Shown piece by piece: positions 58,536-64,000 of a stretch of DNA of 64,000 nt (the stretch's first letter is position 1; each line of letters begins with the position of its first letter). The notes beneath the pieces are model-generated. The model was not told the origin of the DNA. It was given only the letters and a program-made list of their open reading frames with translations, and made no database searches. A program made the translations under genes and the position numbers. This stretch comes from Mycolicibacterium neoaurum ATCC 25795 (GTDB lineage Bacteria; Actinomycetota; Actinomycetes; Mycobacteriales; Mycobacteriaceae), in the NCBI RefSeq assembly GCF_000691525.1, contig NZ_JMDW01000014.1:20265-84264 (forward strand). The letters run 5' to 3'.

Positions 58536-58849
58536 AGAGACGGATCCAATCTTCCTGGCGGATCGAGTGACAGTCCGTGCACCTCGCGTGTGCCGCTCAA
58601 CGGGACCAGCGACACGGTCTGGGCGATACCGGGTTCGAACCGCACGGCCGTTCCGGCGGGGATGTCGAGGCGATACCCGCGCGCGGCGGACCTGTCGAAT
58701 TCCAGCGCACTGTTGGCCTGGGCCAGATGCACATGACTACCGACCTGGACAGGTCGGTCCCCGCCGTTGACCACGGGCAGCGACAGCCGCTCGGCACCGT
58801 GGTTGAGTTCGATGTCACCATCGCCGTAGAGGATCTCACCGGGAATCAT
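58532..58849 (-). CDS. ureB: Urease beta subunit UreB
   Basis: 105 aa. MIPGEILYGDGDIELN and RPVQVGSHVHLAQANSALEF with RAARGYRLDIPAGTAVRFEPG-like sequence are the conserved beta-subunit barrel. Structural subunit of the (ABC)3 enzyme. 10 bp after ureA, 4 nt overlap with ureC. Confidence 0.95.
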   Translation of the reverse strand: MIPGEILYGDGDIELNHGAERLSLPVVNGGDRPVQVGSHVHLAQANSALEFDRSAARGYRLDIPAGTAVRFEPGIAQTVSLVPLSGTREVHGLSLDPPGRLDPSL

Positions 58850-58859
58850 CGCGACGGCC

Positions 58860-59162
58860 TCAGGAGATCGGCTGGTGGACGGTGACGAGCTTGGTGCCGT
58901 CGGGGAAGGTCGCCTCGACCTGGACGTCGTGCAGCATCTCGGGGATACCGTCCATCACCTGATCGCGGGTGAGCACCGCACGACCGCTGACCATGAGTTC
59001 GGCCACCGTGCGGCCGTCCCGCGCACCCTCGAGGATGTGGTCGGTGATCAGCGCGACGGACTCCGGGTGGTTGAGCTTCAGACCCCGGTCCTGCCGGCGG
59101 CGTGCCAGGTCCGCGGCGTAGGAGATGAGCAGTCGTTCCTGTTCATGCGGCGTCAAACGCAT
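58860..59162 (-). CDS. ureA: Urease gamma subunit UreA
   Basis: 100 aa from ATG 59162 (MRLTPHEQERLLISYAADLA), the standard length; the upstream frame adds only six residues without a good start. NHPESVALITDHILEGARDG and VEATFPDGTKLVTVHQPI are invariant in the family. First structural gene of ureABCFGD. The thioesterase gene ends 45 bp upstream on the same strand and may be part of the same transcript, as Rv1847-ureA in M. tuberculosis. Confidence 0.96.
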   Translation of the reverse strand: MRLTPHEQERLLISYAADLARRRQDRGLKLNHPESVALITDHILEGARDGRTVAELMVSGRAVLTRDQVMDGIPEMLHDVQVEATFPDGTKLVTVHQPIS

Positions 59163-59207
59163 AGTGCGCGATCCTGCCACGCCGCGGGAGTTTCGGCAGC
59201 GCTGCGG

Positions 59208-59648
59208 TCAGTCGGCGATGTTCTGCAGCCGGACCTGGCCGCGGGCGACGATGCGGTCATCCTCGTCGGTGATGGTGATCAACCACAACTGCTGGCGGCG
59301 CCCACGGTGAATGGGCGTCGACGCCGCCGTGACGGTGCCGGATTTGATGGCACGCAGGAAGTCGGTGTTGTTGTTGACCCCGACGACGGTGCCGCCGCCG
59401 TGCTCGGCCAGCCATACGTGTCCGGACACACTGGCGAGGCTCTCGACGATGGCGCAGTACACACCGCCGTGCACGATCCCCCACGGCTGCTTGAGCTTGT
59501 CGGTGATGACCAACTGGGCGCGGCCGCCGTCGGGGGTCATCTCCAGGTACTGCAGTCCCAGTTCGCTGTCGAAGCCGGCGCCGAGGCCGGGCGGCAAGGA
59601 AGAAGTCACGACTGATGTGTCTACACCTTCGCGCGTTGGCGTCGTCAC
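59208..59648 (-). CDS. Hot-dog thioesterase upstream of urease (Rv1847-like)
   Basis: 146 aa. ITDKLKQPWGIVHGGVYCAIVESLASVSG is the PaaI/ComA2-like HGG active-site helix, followed by GVNNNTDFLRAIKSGTVTA. Small acyl-CoA thioesterase. GTG 59648 used; an internal GTG would shorten it. It precedes ureA by 45 bp, and upstream lies a large perfect hairpin that isolates it from the next gene. A true link with urea metabolism is unlikely; the gene order is simply conserved in mycobacteria. Confidence 0.85.
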   Translation of the reverse strand: MTTPTREGVDTSVVTSSLPPGLGAGFDSELGLQYLEMTPDGGRAQLVITDKLKQPWGIVHGGVYCAIVESLASVSGHVWLAEHGGGTVVGVNNNTDFLRAIKSGTVTAASTPIHRGRRQQLWLITITDEDDRIVARGQVRLQNIAD

Positions 59649-59669
59649 GGCAGTACACCCCCCGAATGC

Positions 59670-59704
59670 GGAAGGGCCCCACGCGTATCGCGTGGGGCCC
59701 TTCC
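59670..59704. terminator. 16-bp perfect hairpin between iron-box gene and thioesterase
   Basis: GGAAGGGCCCCACGCG (59670-59685) and its exact complement (59689-59704) with a 3-nt TAT loop. It lies 85 bp past the stop of the minus-strand gene at 59.8 kb and 22 bp upstream of the thioesterase start, so it probably ends transcription from the former. No T-run follows, as usual in mycobacteria. Confidence 0.75.
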
Positions 59705-59773
59705 TTCGAGTGGACCGGGGGTCTCTGCAGCCCTCAGGACTCCGGCTCGGTCCGTTAGTCTCGCATGATCATC

Positions 59774-59792
59774 ATAGGCAAGGCTTGCCTAA
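59774..59792. promoter_or_regulatory. Iron-box-like dyad overlapping a stop codon
   Basis: ATAGGCAAGGCTTGCCTAA: inner TAGGCAAG-G-CTTGCCTA is a perfect 8-bp dyad, and 14 of 19 bases agree with the IdeR box by eye. It overlaps the stop codon (59789-59791) of the FhuF-like gene rather than a promoter. Confidence 0.4.
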
Positions 59793-60568
59793 TTAAGCAA
59801 GGCCTTTCCGGTGGAGAATCTGCTCGCGCCGCGCACCGGCAGGCCGAAGCCCACCAGCGCGTCGAGAATGGCCTGGCCGCGGCTCATGCTCGTCAACTCG
59901 CTGGAACCGGCGAGCAGGGGCACCTGCGTCGAGGCGCCCACCACGGCGGCGCCGACGATGTTCCACATCGACGCGATGGAGACGGCACCGTCGCTCACCT
60001 CGTGGAGCTTGGCGAAGAGCGGGGACAGCGCGCGATGACTGCGATGGGCGACCCAGGTCGTCAGCGCCGCCTCACTCGGCAGCGCCACGATGCCGTCGCG
60101 GCGGGTACGCACCGAGCCGACACTGCGGCGCTGCGCCAGGTGCGGATCGTCGGGAAGTGCGCGCAAGGTCGGGTCGACGACGCCGACCCAGTCGATCGCA
60201 CCCTCGGAATCCACGTGCACCCACAGGTTCTCCAGCCCGACATCCCATGCCCGGCCCTCGAGCGCCACCAACGGGACGACCCGGCCGATCACCACATGCG
60301 AGAGCGTGGCGGCCAACTGCTGGGCGACCGCGACCCGACTGTCGGTCTCCGCGACGGCCGCATCGAACATCAGGCGCAGACGCTCGGTCGTGACCATTTC
60401 GATCAGCGGCCACCAGCGTCGCCGGGACAGGTCGCCCATCACCGCCACGCCGTAGACCCGCGGACACTCCGGGTACAGCTCGCGCAGCCGGCGACTCGAC
60501 TCGTGCAGCGGCAGAGCCCGCCGAATCGACATACGGGCGATCAGCGGATCGTCGACCACGACCGTCAT
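59789..60568 (-). CDS. FhuF/siderophore-iron-reductase-like protein under an iron box
   Basis: 259 aa, soluble. The central part (AQQLAATLSHVVIGRVVPLVALEGRAWDVGLENLWVHVD and SIASMWNIVGAAVV) resembles ferric iron reductase FhuF-type proteins, including the W-N-I helix, but the C-terminal Cys cluster that binds 2Fe-2S in FhuF is missing (end: STGKALLN), so it cannot carry that cluster. The IdeR-type box 18 bp upstream says it is made under low iron. Could be a siderophore-binding or assembly relative. ATG 60568 has GGAGG 5 nt upstream. Confidence 0.6.
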   Translation of the reverse strand: MTVVVDDPLIARMSIRRALPLHESSRRLRELYPECPRVYGVAVMGDLSRRRWWPLIEMVTTERLRLMFDAAVAETDSRVAVAQQLAATLSHVVIGRVVPLVALEGRAWDVGLENLWVHVDSEGAIDWVGVVDPTLRALPDDPHLAQRRSVGSVRTRRDGIVALPSEAALTTWVAHRSHRALSPLFAKLHEVSDGAVSIASMWNIVGAAVVGASTQVPLLAGSSELTSMSRGQAILDALVGFGLPVRGASRFSTGKALLN

Positions 60569-60586
60569 CGGCACCTCCTCAATCGG

Positions 60587-60605
60587 TTAGGTTAGCCTTA
60601 CTATA
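60587..60605. promoter_or_regulatory. IdeR iron box upstream of FhuF-like gene
   Basis: TTAGGTTAGCCTTACTATA matches TTAGGTTAGSCTAACCTAA at 15 of 19 positions, including the first 12 in a row, and sits 18 bp upstream of ATG 60568, the place for iron repression. Confidence 0.7.
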
Positions 60606-60784
60606 GTCACGACCAACCAACGGGCCAAAGCGTGTGACTGGACTCACAGGATCGCGCAAAACGTCCCGTGACCGGCGCGGGAAGTTTCTTCGCCATGCGG
60701 AGCGGCAACCCCGGTGATTGGATACGACGCACGGTAGTAAGCGCGTAGTACGCTGTTTTCATTGCTCAGGGGAGTGAACGGAAC

Positions 60785-61201
60785 ATGGCCAAGTTGACGC
60801 GGCTCGGGGAACTCGAGCGCGAAGTGATGGACCACCTCTGGACCTCGCGCGAACCGCAGACGGTGCGCCAGGTCCACGAGGCGCTGGCCGCACGCCGCGA
60901 TCTGGCCTACACCACGATCATGACGGTGCTGCAGCGGCTGGCGAAGAAGAATCTGGTCGTCCAGCACCGCGACGACCGGGCCCATCGGTATGCGCCGACC
61001 CACGGACGCGACGAGCTGGTTGCCGGCCTGATGGTCGACGCACTCGATCAGGCGGCCGACTCGGGCAGTCGTGAGGCAGCCCTGGTGCATTTCGTGGAAC
61101 GGGTCGGGGCCGGTGAGGCTGCCGCGCTGCGTCGTGCGCTGGCTGAATTGGAGGCCAAGCACGCCACCATCACGCCGACTGGTAATTCCGGTACCGACTG
61201 A
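60785..61201 (+). CDS. blaI: BlaI/MecI-family transcriptional repressor
   Basis: 138 aa, equal in length to M. tuberculosis Rv1846c. Winged helix: GELEREVMDHLWTSREPQTV, VRQVHEALAARRDLAYTTIM, TVLQRLAKKNLVVQHRDDRAHRY; dimer helix after. Represses itself and the adjacent M56 peptidase gene (14 bp downstream), and in M. tuberculosis also other genes (blaC, ATP synthase genes). ATG 60785. GTAGTA repeats lie about 40 bp upstream and may be its site. Confidence 0.93.
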   Translation: MAKLTRLGELEREVMDHLWTSREPQTVRQVHEALAARRDLAYTTIMTVLQRLAKKNLVVQHRDDRAHRYAPTHGRDELVAGLMVDALDQAADSGSREAALVHFVERVGAGEAAALRRALAELEAKHATITPTGNSGTD

Positions 61202-61215
61202 GAGACACTTACGGC

Positions 61216-62163
61216 GTGTCCGCGCTGGCCTTCTCCGTCGTTGCGCTGGCGCTCGTCGGTCCGGTACCCGCGCTGTTGGCGCGGGCCAGTTGGCCACTTC
61301 GGGCGCCACGCGCGGCGATCGTGCTGTGGCAGGCCATCGCACTGGCCGCCGTGCTCTCGGCCTTCTCCGCCGGGATCGCCATCGCCAGCCGGCTGTTCGT
61401 ACCGGGACCCGACGGACGGCCGACCGCCACCCTGACCAGCGAGATCGCAGTCCTCGGCTGGCCGCTGTGGGCGCTGTACGTGGTGGTCTTCGCGCTGACG
61501 CTGATGATCGGCGCCCGCTTGATCGTCGCCGTCATCCAGGTCGGGGTGGCCACCCGCCGCCGCCGCGCACACCACCGCATGGTCGTGGACCTGGTCGGCA
61601 AGTGCCGCGACCAGATCAGCACGCCGGCGCGCCGACCGGCAGGCCTGCGCATCCTCGACGTCGCCCAGCCGATGGCCTACTGCCTGCCGGGTGTGCGCAG
61701 CCGTGTGGTGGTCAGCGAGGGAACCCTGACCTCGCTGTCGGAGAACGAGATCTCGGCCATCCTCACCCACGAACGTGCCCATCTGCGGGCCCGCCACGAC
61801 CTGGTGCTGGAGATGTTCACCGCCGTGCACCGTGCGTTCCCGCGGTTCGTCCGCAGCGGTAACGCCCTCGACGCGGTGCGCCTGTTGATCGAACTGCTCG
61901 CCGATGACGCCGCCGTCCGGGTCGCCGGACCGACACCGCTGGCGCGCGCGCTGGTGGCGTGCGCAGGCGGACGCACCCCCTCCGGTGCGCTCGCCGCGGG
62001 CGGGCCGACCACCGTGGTCCGGGTGCAACGCCTGTGCGGCGAGGGCAACAGCCTGGCCCTGGCGGTGGCCGCGTATGCGGCGGCGGCCGCCATCCTGATC
62101 GTTCCGACGATCGCGCTGGCATTGCCCTGGCTGACCGAACTCCATCGCCTGTTCAGCAACTAG
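61216..62163 (+). CDS. M56-family (BlaR1-like) membrane metallopeptidase
   Basis: 315 aa, as Rv1845c (316). Spans LAFSVVALALVGPVPALLA, ALAAVLSAFSAGIAIAS, ALYVVVFALTLMIGARLIV and a C-terminal AYAAAAAILIVPTIALALPW. HExxH in AILTHERAHLRARHD near residue 186, and the third ligand Glu probably in LLIELLADDAAV. Unlike BlaR1 there is no penicillin-binding sensor domain. Forms an operon with blaI and probably removes the repressor under cell-wall stress. GTG 61216. Confidence 0.9.
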   Translation: MSALAFSVVALALVGPVPALLARASWPLRAPRAAIVLWQAIALAAVLSAFSAGIAIASRLFVPGPDGRPTATLTSEIAVLGWPLWALYVVVFALTLMIGARLIVAVIQVGVATRRRRAHHRMVVDLVGKCRDQISTPARRPAGLRILDVAQPMAYCLPGVRSRVVVSEGTLTSLSENEISAILTHERAHLRARHDLVLEMFTAVHRAFPRFVRSGNALDAVRLLIELLADDAAVRVAGPTPLARALVACAGGRTPSGALAAGGPTTVVRVQRLCGEGNSLALAVAAYAAAAAILIVPTIALALPWLTELHRLFSN

Positions 62164-62240
62164 CGATCCCCCGGTTCCGCGGTCGCGATGTGGTCAGGGA
62201 ATGATCGAGAAGGACGCACACCGACGCGAAAGGCTCTCGC

Positions 62241-63695
62241 ATGACCAACTCGGGCAACACCGGTAAAGCTCAGATCGGGGTCACCGGCCTCGCGGTCATG
62301 GGATCCAATATCGCGCGCAACTTCGCCAGGCACGGCTACACCGTTGCGCTGCACAATCGCTCGATCGCCAAGACCGACGCGCTGCTGGCCGAGCACGGCT
62401 CCGAGGGCAACTTCGTCCGCAGCGAGACCATCGCGGAGTTCCTCGACGCGCTGGAGAAGCCGCGCCGGGTACTGATCATGGTCAAGGCCGGTGACCCGAC
62501 CGACGCCGTCATCAACGAGCTGGCCGACGCCATGGAACCAGGCGACATCATCATCGACGGCGGCAACGCGCTCTACACCGATACGATCCGTCGCGAGAAA
62601 GCGATCCGCGAGCGCGGCCTGCACTTCGTCGGCGCAGGCATCTCCGGCGGCGAGGAGGGCGCGCTGAACGGGCCGTCCATCATGCCGGGTGGTCCCGCCG
62701 AGTCCTATGTGTCCCTCGGCCCGCTGCTGGAGGAGATCTCCGCGCACGTCGACGGTGTCCCCTGCTGCACCCATATCGGCCCCGACGGCGCCGGGCACTT
62801 CGTCAAGATGGTGCACAACGGCATCGAATACTCCGATATGCAGCTCATCGGCGAGGCCTACCAGCTGTTGCGCGACGGACTCGGGCTGGCCGCCGCCGAT
62901 ATCGCCGACGTCTTCGCCGAGTGGAACAAGGGCGATCTGGACAGCTACCTGATCGAGATCACCGCCGAGGTGCTCAAGCAGGTCGACGCCAAGACCGGCA
63001 AGCCGCTGGTCGACCTGATCCTCGACGAGGCCGAGCAGAAGGGCACCGGCCGCTGGACGGTCAAGTCAGCGCTCGACCTGGGCGTCCCGGTCACCGGGAT
63101 CGCCGAGGCCGTCTTCGCCCGCGCGCTGTCCGGATCGGTCGCCCAGCGCAAGGCCACCACCGGGCTCGCGTCCGGGGACCTCGGCGAGAAGCCGACCGAT
63201 GCCGCGCAATTCACCGAGGACATCCGCCAGGCGCTATACGCCTCGAAGATCATCGCCTATGCGCAGGGCTTCAACCAGATCCAGGCGGGCAGCGCCGAAT
63301 ACAACTGGGATATCACCCCCGGCGACATGGCGCGGATCTGGCGCGGCGGCTGCATCATCCGGGCCAAGTTCCTCAACCGGATCACCGATGCCTTCGACAA
63401 CAACGCCGAGCTGCCGACGTTGATCGTCGACCCGTACTTCCGCGACGCCGTCGAGGCCGCGATCGACGGCTGGCGCCGTGTCGTGATCAAGGCCACCGAG
63501 CTGGGCATCCCGATCCCCGGGTTCAGCTCGGCGCTGTCGTACTACGACGGCCTGCGCACCGAACGGCTGCCCGCGGCCCTGACCCAGGGCCTGCGCGACT
63601 TCTTCGGCGCGCACACCTACGGGCGCATCGACGCCGACCGGGACAAGCGGTTCCACACGCTGTGGAGCGGTCAACGCAACGAGATCGAGGCCTAG
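62241..63695 (+). CDS. gnd: 6-phosphogluconate dehydrogenase, decarboxylating
   Basis: 484 aa (M. tuberculosis Gnd1 485). NADP motif GVTGLAVMGSNIARNFARHG, IIIDGGNALYTDTIRREK, substrate motif GISGGEEGALNGPSIMPGG and KMVHNGIEYSDMQLIGE with the catalytic Lys and Asn/Glu, and the C-terminal TYGRIDADRDKRFH. Makes ribulose-5-phosphate, CO2 and NADPH in the pentose phosphate pathway. Followed after a short tandem repeat and palindrome D by guaB1, as in M. tuberculosis Rv1843c-Rv1844c. Confidence 0.97.
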   Translation: MTNSGNTGKAQIGVTGLAVMGSNIARNFARHGYTVALHNRSIAKTDALLAEHGSEGNFVRSETIAEFLDALEKPRRVLIMVKAGDPTDAVINELADAMEPGDIIIDGGNALYTDTIRREKAIRERGLHFVGAGISGGEEGALNGPSIMPGGPAESYVSLGPLLEEISAHVDGVPCCTHIGPDGAGHFVKMVHNGIEYSDMQLIGEAYQLLRDGLGLAAADIADVFAEWNKGDLDSYLIEITAEVLKQVDAKTGKPLVDLILDEAEQKGTGRWTVKSALDLGVPVTGIAEAVFARALSGSVAQRKATTGLASGDLGEKPTDAAQFTEDIRQALYASKIIAYAQGFNQIQAGSAEYNWDITPGDMARIWRGGCIIRAKFLNRITDAFDNNAELPTLIVDPYFRDAVEAAIDGWRRVVIKATELGIPIPGFSSALSYYDGLRTERLPAALTQGLRDFFGAHTYGRIDADRDKRFHTLWSGQRNEIEA

Positions 63696-63758
63696 CCTTT
63701 TCCGGGCCTTTTCCGGGCCTTTTCCGGGCCTTTTCCGGGCCTTTCCGGGCCTTTCCGG
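63696..63758 (+). repeat. Tandem repeat directly after the gnd stop codon
   Basis: Four perfect copies of CCTTTTCCGGG (63696-63739), then one 10-base copy CCTTTCCGGG (63740-63749) and a partial one (63750-63758). It begins at the very base after TAG. Repeats of this form vary by slippage, so copy number may differ among strains. Confidence 0.9.
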
Positions 63759-63783
63759 CGAGCTGGGGGGCACCTCCCGCTCA

Positions 63784-63840
63784 CGAGCAGACGCAGAACT
63801 GCTCTTTTAGGCCCATTTCGAGCAGTTTTGCGTCTGCTCG
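63784..63840. repeat. Intergenic palindrome D before guaB1
   Basis: Arms at 63784-63804 and 63820-63840 pair at 20 of 21 bases (left starts CGAGCAGACGCAGAA, right ends TTGCGTCTGCTCG), loop 15 nt. Ends in CTCGCGGG like palindrome A. Also a likely stop for gnd transcription; 32 bp ahead of the guaB1 start. Confidence 0.75.
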
Positions 63841-63872
63841 CGGGAGGAACCGGGCCCACTAGACTCGGAGGC

Positions 63873-64000
63873 ATGCGTTTCCTCGACGGCCACCGTCCCC
63901 CGTACGACCTGACCTACAACGATGTCTTCATCGTGCCGGGCCGCTCGGAGGCCGCCTCCCGCTTCGACGTCGACCTGTCCACCGTCGACGGGTCGGGCAC
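63873..64000 (+). CDS. guaB1: IMP dehydrogenase-family protein GuaB1, N-terminus (cut by window end)
   Basis: 42 residues visible from ATG 63873: start MRFLDGHRPPYDLTYNDVFI then VPGRSEAASRFDVDLSTVD, matching Rv1843c GuaB1 as I recall it. Despite its IMPDH-like name, work on the M. smegmatis protein reported GMP reductase activity, linking guanine back to IMP. The catalytic loop and CBS domains are outside the window. Ribosome site GGAGG at 63867-63871 lies very close to the ATG. Confidence 0.88.
   Translation, partial: MRFLDGHRPPYDLTYNDVFIVPGRSEAASRFDVDLSTVDGSG

Noticed and set aside
60733..60750. GTAGTA repeats upstream of blaI as a definite BlaI operator
   Set aside because: Repeats are direct rather than a clean dyad and I am not sure of the mycobacterial consensus; mentioned only as a possibility.
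1..64000. tRNA, rRNA, insertion sequences, prophage, CRISPR arrays, toxin-antitoxin modules
   Set aside because: None seen. The XRE gene is not paired with a toxin-like gene; no transposase or integrase motifs and no spaced repeats were found by reading.

Overview
The window is high-GC actinobacterial DNA and almost certainly comes from a fast-growing mycobacterium (Mycolicibacterium type). It carries a complete Apa (fibronectin-attachment) antigen, an antigen 85 mycolyltransferase, a CYP124 P450, a PimC-like mannosyltransferase, NDH-2, urease, IdeR-type iron boxes, KstR-type boxes and many leaderless starts (TANNNT 6-8 nt before ATG/GTG). From memory of gene orders, about 47-64 kb follows the M. 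tuberculosis Rv1843c-Rv1866 block in inverted orientation (guaB1, gnd1, M56 peptidase, BlaI, thioesterase, ureABCFGD, ndh, F420-type oxidoreductase, SDR, apa, Rv1861-like, CPBP, CaiB). Shorter matches lie further left (Rv1867-like thiolase, Rv1869c-like reductase, bfrA plus an Rv1877-like MFS pump). A Lon protease, which M. tuberculosis lacks, argues for a fast grower.

Layout. 0-7.7 kb: end of a POT peptide transporter, small Cys-rich protein, threonine dehydratase-like enzyme, thioesterase, CYP124, an APC permease/glutamine-synthetase-like operon and a MetQ/NlpA-like protein without a signal peptide. 7.8-15.5 kb: orphan winged-helix protein, secreted protein, GT4 mannosyltransferase, lipoprotein hydrolase, amidohydrolase/NTF2 pair, second P450, and an AhpD-like/membrane pair behind a KstR box. 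15.5-18.8 kb: MFS pump with a fused winged helix, bacterioferritin, and across an iron-box region a 66-aa peptide and Bfd ferredoxin. 18.8-28.6 kb: crotonase/EthD pair, FUSC exporter, KstR-box thioesterase, TetR/ABC-2-like pair, TPR protein, deaminase and GH13 enzyme. 28.6-41.9 kb: NDH-2, an Rv2435c/Rv2434c-like cyclase-homology receptor and MscS-cNMP channel, antigen 85C, HspR-box lon, OsmC, TfoX-like, HhH protein, ferredoxin reductase and malate dehydrogenase. 41.9-47.3 kb: thiolase-like/ALDH/CaiB operon. 47.3-50.7 kb: CPBP protease, an XRE/methionine-aminopeptidase divergon with two identical operators, a GlsB-like protein and apa. 51-64 kb: SDR, LLM oxidoreductase, ndh, urease, iron-box gene, BlaI/M56, gnd and the start of guaB1.

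The strongest system-level signals are: (i) an iron storage/release unit (bfr, bfd and an unknown 66-aa peptide) around IdeR-type boxes; (ii) a putative stress-signalling pair of a degenerate cyclase receptor and a mechanosensitive channel whose cyclic-nucleotide domain has also lost key ligand residues; (iii) the XRE-MetAP divergon; (iv) two KstR-type boxes marking small genes as likely sterol-regulon members; (v) a family of intergenic palindromes with shared termini. No tRNA, rRNA, insertion sequence, prophage or CRISPR array was seen. Database and synteny statements are from memory and were not checked by alignment.
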